64,000 nt of DNA from Albula goreensis (GCA_022829145.1 CM040752.1:34600586-34664585); one strand, 5' to 3'; positions 22,258 through 33,289 are shown, numbered from the stretch's first letter. Notes: generated from the letters alone by a model not told the origin. A program made the numbers and translations.

Positions 22258-22930
22258 GGGAGAGAGAGAGAAGAGAGGAGGGTGGGGAGAGAGAGGGAGG
22301 GAGTTCAGTGGAAAGGAAGGTGGGGAGAGAGAGGGAGAGGGAGGGAGTTCAGTGGAAAGGAAGGTGGGGAGAGAGAGAGGGAGGGGAGGAAGGTGGGGAG
22401 AGAGAGGGAGAGGGAGGGAGTTCACTGGAAAGGAAGGTGGGGAGAGAGAGAGGGAGGGAGTTCACTGGAAAGGAAGGTGGGGAGAGAGAGGGAGGGGGTT
22501 CAGTGGAATGGAAGGTGGGGAGAGAGAGGAGGGGGTTCAGTGGAAAGGAAGGTGGGGAGAGAGAGGGAGGGGGGTCAGTGGAATGGAAGGTGGGGAGAGA
22601 GAGAGAGGGGTTCAGTGGAAAGGAAGGTGGGGAGAGAGAGAGAGGGGTTCAGTGGAATGGAAGGTGGGGAGAGAGAGGGAGGGGGTTCAGTGGAAAGGAA
22701 GGTGGGGAGAGAGAGAGAGGGGGGGGTTCAGTGGAATGGAAGGTGGGGAGAGAGAGGGAGGGGTTCAGTGGAATGGAAGGTGGGGAGCGAGAAGGAGGGG
22801 GTTCAGTGGAAAGGAAGGTGGGGAGAGAGAGAGAGAGGGAGGGGGTTCAGTGGAGAGGAAGGTGGAAAGGGAGAGGAAGGTGGGGAGAGAGAGAGAGGGG
22901 AGGGGGTTCAGTGGAGAGGAAGGTGGGGAG
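22258..22930 (+). repeat. Polypurine minisatellite, about 15 copies of 34-60 bp units
   Basis: Units of 'gttcagtggaaaggaaggtg' followed by 'gggagagagaggga' and a variable GA/GGA filler. Fifteen 'ttcagtgga' or 'ttcactgga' anchors are visible, starting near 22301 and ending near 22915. Most spacings are 34-44 bases, longer at the left edge. Apart from the anchor, the plus strand is nearly all purine. Open frames of 246-334 codons in all three plus frames reflect the lack of stops in this composition, not genes. Confidence 0.97.
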
Positions 22931-23087
22931 TATGTGGTTCTCCATGCCCAGAGGGCAGGTCAGCCCACTTCTGGGATGGAGCTGGTTTTGAGAGTGGAGT
23001 GGGGGTGGGGTGGGGTGTGTAAAAAAAACCTTATCAAGCATCCAGCCCCTGACTCTATTGATCTCCAGCTCTGCCCTCTGGTACCCC
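22931..23087. other. Spacer with G-runs
   Basis: Short unique spacer with 'gtgggggtggggtggggtgt' near 23000-23019, another G-quadruplex-type run. Confidence 0.6.

Positions 23088-23122
<35 letters not shown>
23088..23122 (+). repeat. (CA)n microsatellite
   Basis: About 16 CA copies after a C-run. Confidence 0.97.
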
Positions 23123-23124
<2 letters not shown>

Positions 23125-23238
23125 CTCACACAGATATGATAAGAAATGACCTGTTATGTATTCCAGCTGCAGCAGCTGACAGCCAAAGATCTGACCTCTT
23201 CTCTGTGTCCCCCTCCGACTCTCTGACTCCCCGCCTCT

Positions 23239-23259
23239 CCCCCTCCCACCCCCACCCCC
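23239..23259 (-). other. G-quadruplex motif, minus strand
   Basis: C-runs of 5, 3, 5 and 5 separated by single bases on the plus strand, giving a G-quadruplex pattern on the minus strand. Confidence 0.7.
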
Positions 23260-23639
23260 ACTCCGGGGCCTCTATGACCTCCAGACTGAGGTCTCATTTC
23301 CCGATACTCTTGAAACCACGAGGGTTAACTCAATCCTTTCTTAAAATCGGGAGGGCTCTTACATACCCCAGCCCTCCTTTTTTTTTACCCGCGTCCGCTG
23401 AAAAGGTAAGTAAACACAGATCCGTGTGGGGAGCAGGAGATGTTTACCAGTGGAGAGGGGTTCTGATTGGCTGAGCCAGAGCTCACTTGAAATGGAATTC
23501 CATCATGGTGTTAAATCATATTTTACCTTTGGTTTCGGGGGAAAGATCTGCTGAAAAAATCATCAAAGTGCCTCACCTTGCACTACCTCAAGCTCTGTGA
23601 AGAAGGGTGCTTGTCTCCACCACTGCTTCTCACTCCATT
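23260..23639. other. Unique sequence with an isolated splice-donor consensus
   Basis: 'aaaaggtaagtaaac' near 23401-23415 is a strong 5' splice-site match, with a T-rich tract just upstream. No acceptor, domain or partner exon supports a gene. Confidence 0.3.
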
Positions 23640-23886
23640 TCTCTCTATATAAATTTGTTTCTCCCTCACTCTCTCTCTCTCTTTCTTTCTGTATCTGTAA
23701 TTCTCTCTCTACCTCTCTTTTCCTACTTCATTTCCTCAGTCTCTCCCACTCTCTTTCCCTCGCTTGCTCAATCTGTATCTGTTTCAGTTTGTGTTCTTTG
23801 TCAATGTGTGTCCCATATACAAATATTCATCTCCTTCCTCTCTCTCTCTTAGTCTTCCCCTCTCTCTCTCTTTCTCTCTCTCTCTG
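23640..23886 (+). repeat. Pyrimidine-rich (CT)n tract
   Basis: Imperfect CT-rich DNA over about 250 bp. Nearly pure CT stretches lie near 23666-23682 and 23839-23885. Confidence 0.85.
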
Positions 23887-23982
23887 TGATACATGAAACC
23901 TACAAGAAAAACATCCCACATCAAACTCATGAAAAATTCCACTTGAGTCTTTCAGTACCTCATTGGCAGCTACGGGAGAAGA

Positions 23983-24007
23983 AGAGAGAGAGAGAGAGAG
24001 AGAGAGA
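23983..24007 (+). repeat. (GA)n microsatellite
   Basis: About 12 copies of GA. It is complementary to the CT tract about 100 bases to the left, so the two can pair as an inverted repeat. Confidence 0.95.
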
Positions 24008-25309
24008 AAAAAAGTAATTACATGAAAATCGTTTTGCTGAAATAAACAAGCAGAAGTGGAATGCAAATTGCTGGTGATATTTCCATTTCCTAGTGAATGC
24101 ATTTTAATGTACATAAATGGGGGAAACATCGCTGCCTGTCTTTCATTTCCTTGAGTTCTAAATCGACACACAAATAATGTAAACATGCAGTCCAGCTGGT
24201 GAGTAAACCGAGAGAGCTCCGGCGGAGGGGAATTCTGCGCATACCTGCAATTATTCCGCACACTTGTTCACACAAGCACAAAGATGTGAAGATAAATAAT
24301 TCTCCTACTGAGATCATTTCCACACAGGTAGGAGAGAAGGAGTGAAGGCCAAAAATAGTCAGCTTCTATAAGAAGGTACTTGTTGTGTAAAGTATTTAAT
24401 TTTGTCCTTTATTGTAAAGCTAAACATATGTCCATGTTAATTGTAATATTTGTTATCATATATATATAATGTTTATGATGTACTGCCGCAGGATAATACC
24501 TTATATACTGTACATCATAACCCTGTTCACACTCTGTAGAATGATCTCTCCCACCTTCTATTTCAGACATCCATACACTGACATGAGTGATGGTTATTTA
24601 ATCTGCTAAATTACGTTTTCTTACTCCCTCTTTAAGCAACTTTATGCTTGCCGTGACATATGTTTGCTTTTCCATGAAGTATAGTATCACTACTGTCTGC
24701 CTCTGTTTCTGGAGTATTTTTTCTGAAAAGACAGGAAGTAAAATTGGCTGGATGGGGAGGAAAAGGAACACATCCTTCAATTCTTTACAGAGGAGAATAC
24801 AACATCTCAGCAGCACAAGCTCAGAAACTGAGAATAGAGACTGAGAATAGAGACTAGAGAGCGCGCACTCCGTCACAGGAGCCATTCTGCACTGCACTTC
24901 ACACACTTCATAGATGTCTATTTTTAGATCGGTTTGACAGGCCTTTGACAAGTACTGTGCTCAGAATGAAGGCGGGCGATGTAATATTGTTTATTTTTAA
25001 GGTCCAAGCCTTAATTGATTTGTTTTAATGTCACTTTATTTACAGTGTTGTCACTTTTAAAGTTGCCTTTCATACACTTCCTTTGTATTTGTGTTGGTAA
25101 TATGCTGCTTTCTTTTAGAGGTCCCTCTTGGAAAAAAAAAAAACATTGCTGTTGTCTTTTGATATGTGTCTTTTTTACAATGTTGGGCTCATTGTGTACA
25201 AAAAAAAATTCCCTATGGGGTGATAACAGATATCTTCTTTCTTTCATTGATCAAAGTGTCACCATAAGATGGAGAGAAAGAGGACAGGAGGAGATCTACT
25301 GATCTTTAC
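24008..25309. other. AT-rich unique sequence
   Basis: Contains 'atatatatataat' near 24460 and a tandem 'actgagaatagag' doublet near 24828-24853. No gene or mobile element is recognised. Confidence 0.45.
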
Positions 25310-25990
25310 ATCGCATCTAAAGTGGATGAGGTCTGAAGTCCACACAGCGCATTAAAGACCCATCCATATGAAATATGGCTTGGTTAATCCTGTGCCCCTT
25401 AATTTAATCTCACATGGAGGGCCCAGTCTTCCTTGTTGGGGTCTAATTCCGATCTTCGAATGGGTGTTAAGCCTAGAAGTCAATGCTGACCTGCTTTGTT
25501 CAAAGATTTCCGTTCCAACACTTCTGTAAGCGAGGGCTCTTACGTGTCTCGTTCTGGGATACTGCCGATTAGAATACTTCATATTTTCTCCAGCTTTGTG
25601 ATCTCCCTGGACGAGCCCATGCCCACACAGAATGCAGGACGGGATTAAGGAGACATGCTGTATTTCTCACTAATTGGCTATTCATATTCAGAGAAGTAAA
25701 GGAGAGATTGACAATTGACTCTCTAAATTGCTCCAAATTAATAAAAAATATATGAAAATCAGCCCTTGTCAGTGCAAATGAAATGCAGGCCCAGTGGAGG
25801 TGATTTGAATGCGGGATCTTTCTCTGCATTTCCACTGACTCCCCGCATTCGCTTCAAACCTCAAGTGGCCCCTTTGCTGTTCTGTTAATGCCAGAATAAG
25901 AGGCTGTGCTGTGCCCTCTCTCTGCCACAAAATAACAACGCAAATCAGACCCATCTGATGGATCCATAACAGCACGCTGTTGGACAAAAT
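25310..25990. promoter_or_regulatory. Candidate conserved non-coding block, about 680 bp
   Basis: The longest repeat-free block of balanced composition in the window. It has many TAAT/ATTA and ATTCAT cores, including 'ctaattggctattcatattc' at about 25670-25689, 'gacaattgactctc' near 25709 and 'gtcagtgcaaatgaaatgca' near 25769 (POU-type ATGCAAAT variant). Its right end abuts the GT/G-run array. Inference from motif density; cross-species alignment would decide. Confidence 0.35.
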
Positions 25991-26048
25991 CCATTCATTA
26001 AAAAAAACAAATGCCGGCAAAGGAGGACACCAGTGTTCAGCAAGGATG

Positions 26049-26172
26049 GGAGTGTGTGTGTGTGTATGGGGAGGGGGGTATATGTATGTGTGTGTGTGTG
26101 TGTGTGTATGGGGAGGGGGTATGTATGTGTGTGTGTATGTGTGTGTGTGTGTGTGTATGGGGGAGGGGGGTA

Positions 26173-26232
<60 letters not shown>

Positions 26233-26235
26233 GGG

Positions 26236-26269
<34 letters not shown>

Positions 26270-26283
26270 GGGGGGGGGGTATA

Positions 26284-26329
<46 letters not shown>

Positions 26330-26471
26330 GAGGGGGTATATGTATATGTGTGTGTGGGGGGGTATATGTATGTGTGTGTGTGTTTGTGGGTATATGTATG
26401 TATGTATGTATGTGTGTGTGTGTGTGTGTGTGTGGGTATATGTGTATGTGTGTGTGTGTGTGTGTGTGTGT
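26049..26471 (+). repeat. Compound GT / G-run / ATGT array
   Basis: About 420 bp of (GT)n interrupted at least six times by a word like 'tggggagggggtatatgtat'. The right third becomes 'gtatgtatgtatgta'. G-runs of 4-11 recur near 26069, 26112, 26160, 26229, 26270, 26327 and 26357. Open frames here encode only Cys/Val or His/Thr repeats. Confidence 0.97.
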
Positions 26472-26549
26472 AGTTGCATGGCTCATTTGTTTTTGTATGA
26501 GCATTCCAGTATTGTAAGTCCCCTCTGAACAGAGGAATTTAATTCTATA

Positions 26550-26900
26550 ATAGTTGATTCCTTTTTAAGGGAAATATCTCAGGTTACCAGAGATGGCAGA
26601 AGCCTGGCCATTACACCTGGACATCCAGGCTGACAGGAAATCCAATTCACATCCATTACAGCTCCAGCTCACAGCTCCACTTTTAACCCTGTATCAATTA
26701 TTGATGCCAATTATTTCCATCTAGCAGTCCCTCCTTGGAGTGTATTTTCTTTCGTATACGGAACAAACATTAGGCTCCAGACACTTAGTTTGTCTGAAAG
26801 TTCAATAAAAGAAATATTCTCCTCAAATGACGTATCGCTCAGAATTTAATAAATTGTCTACATCAAGTGAGCAGCTGAACTCGATCATTGATATCCAGAT
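26550..26900. promoter_or_regulatory. Candidate conserved non-coding element
   Basis: Repeat-free block with 'tatcaattattgatgccaat' near 26693-26712 (homeodomain-type inverted cores) and 'aaatgacgtatcgctcag' near 26826 (CRE-like). With 25310-25990 it brackets the GT/G-run array. Confidence 0.33.
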
Positions 26901-27039
26901 CTTTTAAAGCTTATTTTTTTATTATTTGGGCCTCTATAGCCAGACTGATCACAGACTGTGTTGGTGGACATGAGCTTGAGTTTTCAGGTCAGTTTCTGGT
27001 CAGTTTGATTTGCGTACAGCAGCAAAAAAAAAGTCACAA

Positions 27040-27125
27040 TGTGCCTTACAGAACACCCAGGCCTAAACCTCCTCAAAAGCAAACCTTGGGGTGACAGTGG
27101 CAAGGAAAGAATCCCTTGATAGCAC
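27040..27125 (+). repeat. Fish-type interspersed repeat, copy 2 (3' part)
   Basis: 'gtgccttacagaacacccag' through 'aaagcaaaccttggggtgac' and 'agtggcaaggaaagaatccc' corresponds in order to the right half of the element at 5982-6125. The left half is missing or unrecognisable. Confidence 0.6.
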
Positions 27126-28166
27126 TTACCTGATATCATTTATGGTCAGCAGAGGTTTTTTTTTATTCCCTACTGCAGAGTAAATGCACTGAAGTGGATA
27201 AACATTTTGACTCCCCCATCCCAGCACTGCTGATAGCAAGCCCATCAAAGCAAAGGTACGAGAATGTGTTTGTAGCACATTTTTCAGCTACACGAGTTAT
27301 CACTCAGTTAATCTTATGACTGCAGTCTATGATTCAGTCAATGGTTTCCCTTAAATCTCTGGGCTGGATTCAATTAAATACACTTAGCAGTTGCCTTACT
27401 AAAGTTTTGCATGTAAAATCAAGTGCACAACTATTACCACACACAAGCGAGTCAATTTACAGGGAGCAAAGAGGACTGCTTGCATTAGAATGGAAAGACA
27501 TACGGATTTTTCATTCTTAGCAACTTAGCTTGATTGAGCTATTTTATTTGATGAATTATTGTGAGGCGAATATGCAGAGAGAGAACTTTAGCATGTGTGC
27601 TGTGAGTTACTAAGCCAGAGGGCAGTTTGAGGAAAGGTGATCGCACTTTAGCACAAAGCAAGTATTAACAGACACAACTGATGGGGAGGAGGATGATAGC
27701 TGGCCTTGTTGCAATAATTTATTTTCTGTTTTATTATAGATAAAATAGCAAATGTGTCCTTTTGAAAGTGAGTCACAATGAATAGTCACAATAGTTGCTT
27801 TTTCTTCACAAGCACATTTTTCATAATTAATTGTGGTGTTAATGGAACTTGTGTTTTTGGGAAAAAAAAACATTCCTTTTCATTGTGAAGTTATGGACAA
27901 ATGCTGATAGGATCAAGGCCTTGGTCTTTTTAAGGGAATATGCAATTCAGTAAAATGGTCTATTTAAGGGTGTATGTTATTCTATTTTAAAGGACGTTTG
28001 CTTGTCTCAAAGAACTGTAACTTTTTAAAAATACAGTATTTTTCATGAATTTTTGTCTTTATTTTGCAGGGCAAGTCAAATTGCAAGAAAATAGTATAAA
28101 ACTACAGGAATGGTGGCCAGACCAAATCTGAAATAAAAATAACAACCATCACCTTACAGACACATT
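27126..28166. other. AT-rich unique sequence
   Basis: No gene or recognised repeat. Confidence 0.5.
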
Positions 28167-28200
28167 TTTATTGTTATTTATTTATTTATTTATTTATTAT
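28167..28200 (+). repeat. (TTTA)n microsatellite
   Basis: About seven TTTA copies. Confidence 0.95.
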
Positions 28201-28936
28201 GGCTAATGTGTTTTGGCAGGATGCCTTGAGTTTGTGGAGATGAAATTCACACTCAGATTTAATTGACAGTGAAATGTGGCTGATTTCAGGCCTGTGCTGA
28301 CTCAGCAGCTGCGTCAGTGGCAGATACCAGCAGCTTCCGCACTGAAATGTGAAATAAATCTATCATGAAGTAAAAATAAACGTGAACATTTCAACATCAG
28401 GACATCAAATATCGATCTTTGATTTAGTTCTTTTAATGCACGTTTAAACCTCTCATCTAGCTCTGCACACAGTATGTCCCATTCCTTATAACGATTAAAA
28501 AGGCTTCATATTCATGAAAAATCAAATTAATCAAATTTTAAATCAAAATTAATGTTGCTCTGTATGCATAGTTGCCTGGTTGTAGGATTGGTCAGTTTCT
28601 GGTGAACCTTATTTTCTAAACTCATTCCACTCTACTATTCATTGTCCTCATGATCAAGGGCCTGGCCAAATGCATAGTTTCTTGAGCTAAGATTCTTTGT
28701 GGTAAAATATTCAGATCTCTCACACATTGCATTCTCTGCTGTGCCTGCCCTTTGAAGGCGCCGTTCACTTGTAACAGCTTGACAGGAAGTGCCTCTGAAT
28801 GGTGTAGGAGCTGCTGTGACAGGAAATGAAAAGGCTGCAGCACTGGGAGCTGTCCAGTGCTGAAAAGGGAAAGGAGTTGCTGTGCAGTCCTTGCTCTGTG
28901 ACTGCTGGCCAGAGTATGACGGGAGCCTTCAGGGTT
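28201..28936. other. AT-rich unique sequence
   Basis: No gene or recognised repeat. Confidence 0.5.
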
Positions 28937-28999
28937 CTCCTCTTCCTCACAGTACACTTCCTCTTCCTCACACTACACTTCCTCTTCCTCACACTAAAC
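28937..28999 (+). repeat. 21-bp tandem triplication
   Basis: 'cctcttcctcacactacact' plus one t, repeated three times, the first unit with 'agtac' for 'actac'. Confidence 0.95.
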
Positions 29000-29359
29000 C
29001 CCCAAATACTGATGTTGACATAAGTATCCATTTCTTTTTTTTATCAATCAGCAGTGTGAATTTACTGTAATTTGCAATTTCTTTAGAAGTAGCTCTCCAT
29101 GTAATGTTAGAAATATTAGTATATATTATAATTATATTATAATATTATTAATATTATTATATCTTACCATTGTGGCATTAGCTGTGATATATACATAGAT
29201 ACATTATCACATCTTCATAAATGCTTTATTAAGTGGTTATATCACACTTATGCTCACTTTATGTAGGTATTCTGAATGTTGTAATGTACACTGTGGTGAG
29301 GTTTATTTATTATGGGGGGGTAACATCACACACAGAGTGGAGCAGAGACACATTCAGCC
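29000..29359. other. AT-rich sequence
   Basis: Includes a pure A/T stretch near 29113-29163 ('atattataattatattataa'). No gene. Confidence 0.5.
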
Positions 29360-29690
29360 CAAGGCAAAGTCTGTGAATATGCGGCTGAATGTGATCATTT
29401 TCTGATCCTCTTCCTAATCAGGTTTGGCCATGTGCCGCCGTGGAGCGCTGAGTTTAAGAGGGGGTGTTATTAGAGTTCATTGTTAAACCTGCCTACACTT
29501 CATTTTTTAATTATCCATTTCCAAGTTTCATGAACACGGCTTGATTTGATAGGTTTTTTTTTCTTCTTTGTCGGTGCGCTATAATTTAGTGGAGGAATTT
29601 CAGAGATAATGAGGCGCATCTATTCACAACTTTCACCAACGGCAGCAAGAGGCATTCAGCCTTTTATCACCTTAACCAGGAAATAACAGA
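29360..29690. promoter_or_regulatory. Candidate conserved non-coding element
   Basis: Repeat-free block with 'cctaatcaggtttgg' near 29413, 'tttttaattatccatttcc' near 29504 and 'gcgctataatttagtggagg' near 29577. Inference from composition and homeodomain-type cores. Confidence 0.28.
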
Positions 29691-30139
29691 ATAACAAGCT
29701 TTCAGTATAAGAGGAACAATACATTATAGAAATATGTGTATACTGTTATGTGCAACGGTTTGCTTTTAAATCAGACTTTTATACAACTACCAATAAGGTG
29801 AACATCCCAAAAATGTGCTTCATCTAAATATTTTATGTTTTTCTGTTAACTCAGGCTTGTACACACACAGTAATTATTTTTGAGTAGCCTGAACATTTGG
29901 TTTCAGACAAGCCCACAAATGTACTTCAACAGCTTTAAAGACATTCCAGTGCAGTCTAGTTGTGTTTTCATTTTCTTTTTTTTTTTGCATTTTGCATCAA
30001 ACATTTTCTTAAACTAGGATATATATGTCATGGTATCATTACAAATGATTATTTTAACCCTAATATCATGGTATTTCACATAAAGGGCCTAAAAAAGCAG
30101 CATTTCATTGTAAGTTATATACATTTACACAGCTGGTTA
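29691..30139. other. AT-rich unique sequence
   Basis: Nothing recognised. Confidence 0.5.
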
Positions 30140-30268
30140 TTGACCCAAGCATGTGACACCCTTTTCTCTAGGCCGGGCACAACACCAGTGCTCTACCATG
30201 GTATCAAACCTGCAACCTCTAAGTTACAAGCACAGCTGTCTGCGCAGTCTTTGCTCTATCAGTAGCAG
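30140..30268 (-). mobile_element. tRNA-derived SINE head, minus strand
   Basis: On the minus strand a B box 'ggtttgatacc' (30200-30210) is preceded by 'tagagcaaagactgcgcaga' and 'ttagaggttgca', a tRNA-like head. The 3' tail at the left is not clearly preserved. Confidence 0.6.
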
Positions 30269-31148
30269 GTGGTCTGTGGTATATTACTTAAGCTCTTGCC
30301 AGTAATGGCCCAGATCTTAACCTTACACTACAATGAGCCTGATCCGACGGCTCATGACATCATGGCGGTGTGAAGCTCACGATCCTGCTCATAAACATAC
30401 AGCACTGTGAGCCTGTCCTACTGCAGAATAAAACTCATTTCACACCGGAGATGTACTTTGATATCAAGCTTTAATACATGGCCTTGTGGAGGGCAGTAAT
30501 TTGCAGTTCTGTACTCAGAAATAGTCGTGGTGATTTATATACATAGTAGGAAGGATATAAAAAGAATAAGAGAATAAGAGGGGGATGGGGACTCTTGAGT
30601 ATAACCATGAGGCCCTGGGAGGTTGCAGGAGGTCATCAAGTGAAGGGGTGGAGGGAGGGAAGCACAGAGGTGACAAAATATATGGCTGAGCATACGGCAG
30701 TGAATTAAGACACATAGACAATATATACCATCTAACAGGACACTGGCATGAGGGAAGAAGAGCATAAGCCATAAGAGATAACAAGGAGACAGAAATACAC
30801 TTCAATCATAAATTTCTTCCACACCAATCTGCCTGAAATCTGCCTGGTTCTGCTGAGAGCGATGCCCGCCATAGCGGAGCGGGGAACGGCATGTCGCGGG
30901 ATCCGCGTCTGGTTTGCCACGCGGGCATCGTTTCAGCTGACCGCCAACGGGAATCCATGCAGAGAGTGTGCCCTCTCGCCGAGCCTCCGCCCCATGCTGT
31001 CGCCAACAATTAGAGCCCAACATGTCCCCTCTTCGTCACTTAATCCAGGTTGACCCTGTGAAAATGTATATATATAGCCCTGCTCTCTCCAGCGCCAAAG
31101 AGTGTTTGACATAACCAGGCAAGAGCTGAGGAGGCCCACTGCTGTACG
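30269..31148. other. Unique sequence, no gene seen
   Basis: GC-richer near 30860-31010. Short overlapping open frames there have no recognised domain. Confidence 0.4.
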
Positions 31149-31258
31149 CCAGCGTTGACTGAACAACGGAGAGAGATCAGGACCCTCATCCATGAGAGCA
31201 GGGCCAGCGTTGACTGAACAACGGAGGGAGATCAGGCCCCTCATCCGTGAGAGCAGGG
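31149..31258 (+). repeat. 55-bp tandem duplication
   Basis: 'ccagcgttgactgaacaacg' starts both copies (31149 and 31204). The copies differ at only a few positions (gagaga/gaggga, ggacc/ggccc, ccat/ccgt), so the duplication is recent. Confidence 0.96.
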
Positions 31259-31271
31259 GACATTAAGGTTT

Positions 31272-31640
31272 AAGCATGCAGCTGATGCTTTTATCCAGAG
31301 TGAGTTACGCAGCTTCAAACGCTGTTATAAAAGTTCCATTTAAACGGCTGTATTTTTCACCAAACCAATTCAGGTTAACGACTCGGCTCAAGTGTCTAAT
31401 GGGAGAGTCAGCAGCTACACTTTGCAAATTTAAGCATTTATCAGACACACTTATTCAGACCAACCTACAATTTTACACTTACATTTTTAGTTATTAATAT
31501 TTTTTTCCTTTATACAGCTGAATATCAACTAAAGCATTTCACGTTAAGTGCATCACTCAAGGGTCCAATAGCTGTGCCCCAGCTAGGAATAAAACCTGCA
31601 ACCCCCTGAATTCCCTGACCATTGTGATTCACTGCTGTCC
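31272..31640 (-). mobile_element. tRNA-derived SINE, minus strand, with a second tail fragment
   Basis: B box on the minus strand 'ggttttattcc' (31586-31596) followed leftward by 'gacccttgagtgatgcactt' and 'gctgtataaa', then the tail at 31427-31485 ('atttaagcatttatcagaca' and 'caattttacacttac' on plus). A separate tail-like piece 'ctgatgcttttatccagagt' lies at about 31282-31301, perhaps from an older copy. Body and tail layout agree with the SINEs at 17561, 20800 and 54672. Confidence 0.7.
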
Positions 31641-32339
31641 ACTTATTCCAAACAAATTGACTATCTGCCGGAGAGGATATTACATTAGGGCTTTTTATTC
31701 AATTATCTGTTACAAATTTTGAATATGTTATCCGGCTGTTTATTACATTATCCTTTCTTATTACATTATCAGTGGAAATTCAGATTTGTTGCGTTAGCCG
31801 CTGTTGTTCATCAGCTTCTCCGTGCTACGCTGCGATGCAGGCACGCTGAGGGAGCGGCTCCATCTGTGAGGCACAGTCACGTGACCGCGCTGTCAGTCAT
31901 GTGAGCGAAGGACAGTCGGAGCTCACGCAGCAGGAACGCGGGACCACACTGTGGGTGTATTTTACTCTTACATAATGCTCCAGTCTTCTGGCCCGGGAGC
32001 ACTGCACCATTCTGACATGGTTCATGCACTGTGACACAATATAGAAAAATCTCACGTTTTTAATAACTTTCTACTCTCACAGTTTTTCCTTTGCGTCCTC
32101 ATTGTGCGTTTCCTTTACCGAGCGAGGGAGGGGGCAGAGAGAAGCAGGCACACGCCACACGGCAGAGCGTGAGCTGCCAGCCCCTCAGTCCTTCCCTCCA
32201 TCTGAGTGTCGCGCTCTCTCTTCCTCACAGCTGCAGCAGAACAGCAGTAGGATTAGAATCAGCATCTGGAGTGCCTGTCATGGGCATAGTGCTCGAGTCC
32301 CAGACTCAGAATCGAGCCTGTCTGGAGTCACAAGTCTCA
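31641..32339. other. Unique sequence, GC-moderate
   Basis: Contains 'gtcacgtgaccgcgctgtca' near 31877 (E-box CACGTG) and a CpG-richer stretch at 31790-31960. No exon is supported. A small promoter is possible but unsupported. Confidence 0.35.
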
Positions 32340-32353
32340 TGACTCATGAGTCA
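32340..32353. promoter_or_regulatory. Palindromic double AP-1 (TRE) site
   Basis: 'tgactcatgagtca' is a perfect 14-bp palindrome made of TGACTCA and TGAGTCA, each an exact AP-1 consensus. Related 'gactca' and 'gagtc' words recur from 32294 to 32374. Function is inference. Confidence 0.5.
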
Positions 32354-32504
32354 GCTCAGACTCAAGCACTGATGAATCAAACCCAATCCACACTGGTAGC
32401 TATAGCAGTAGAATTAATAGTACTTCTAGCGGCAGTAGTCAAAGTAACAGTAACCATGGCACAACGGTAACAATGGTAGAAGTAGTAGTAGTAAAAATGG
32501 TAGC

Positions 32505-32535
<31 letters not shown>
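32505..32535 (+). repeat. (AAT)n microsatellite
   Basis: About ten uninterrupted AAT copies, preceded by a looser 'gtagtagtagta' run at 32482-32492. Confidence 0.97.
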
Positions 32536-32538
<3 letters not shown>

Positions 32539-33099
32539 GTTCCACAGTCTCAATATTAATGGAAGCCGTCCTCCTCAGTGCTCATTAGTAATCTCCTTGG
32601 CTTTGTTAACGCAGGCAGTTTCCCCCCAGCATTACTGCAGATGCATTATAATGCCTATAATTATTAAATCATATCTATTATAGCTGCATGAGGTTAACTG
32701 AGTCAATATTTTTCCAGGGAGGCCGCGCCCGGCTGGGGGGCTACAAGCAGCTGTCTCAGGGGCTGGGGGAAGTTCACTTGCACACCATCGTATGGAAATT
32801 CATGTGGAAGAGCATGACCTCACTGTTACTATGCACAGCTAATGTGGCTCTGACCAGGATTACACTGCGGCCATGAGATACCTAAAGATAGGGATGCATA
32901 CCTAATTATCACCTTACAGTGTGATGTCATGAGAACATTAGAACCCCTCTCTGATTTCACTCACTGTGCACAGGTGCACTTTTAAATGCACAGGTACACT
33001 TTTTGGGTGGCACTTTTGAATGCACCTGTTTTTAAAGTCTTCTTCTACTTATTGTTCATGTTGTGACTTTTCTTTGTGTTCATTGTCTTGTCAGGGCAT
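32536..33099. other. Unique sequence, no gene seen
   Basis: Contains a short local repetition of 'gcacaggt.cactttt' near 32969 and 32988. Nothing else is recognised. Confidence 0.45.
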
Positions 33100-33200
33100 A
33101 GTGTTTGTTTCTGTGTGTATATGTCGGGCCCCCCTTTCAAAAGAGGTGCAATCTCAACGGGGCTTCATGGTAAAATAAAGGATAAATAAAATGAATTAAA
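33100..33200 (+). mobile_element. Decayed LINE 3' end, plus strand
   Basis: 'gggcccccctttcaaaagag' then 'gcaatctcaacggggcttc' and 'atggtaaaataaaggataaa'. This order (C-run, 'caaaagag', 'atctcaa.gggg', 'tggtaaaataaagg') is typical of fish LINE 3' termini ending in short A-rich repeats. No coding part remains. Confidence 0.65.
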
Positions 33201-33289
33201 ACACAAGTAAAACAGTAATAAGCCTGTGTGTTAAATTAGAGTATATACTGTATAGTGAAGTGCACTGAGTCAACATCACTGGCATGTTT

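Noticed and set aside
22145-23149. Open frame of 334 codons, Gly/Arg/Glu-rich
   Set aside because: Lies in a polypurine minisatellite where stop codons are rare. All three plus frames are open, which a real gene would not require.
23395-23415. Strong splice-donor consensus after a T-rich tract
   Set aside because: No acceptor in the right place and no coding potential upstream. Isolated donor matches are common by chance.
24008-24260. CT tract and GA tract considered as a regulatory hairpin
   Set aside because: Complementary simple repeats occur by chance in microsatellite-rich DNA; no other support.
25769-26528. Open frames encoding His/Thr or Cys/Val repeats
   Set aside because: Translations of the GT/CA array.
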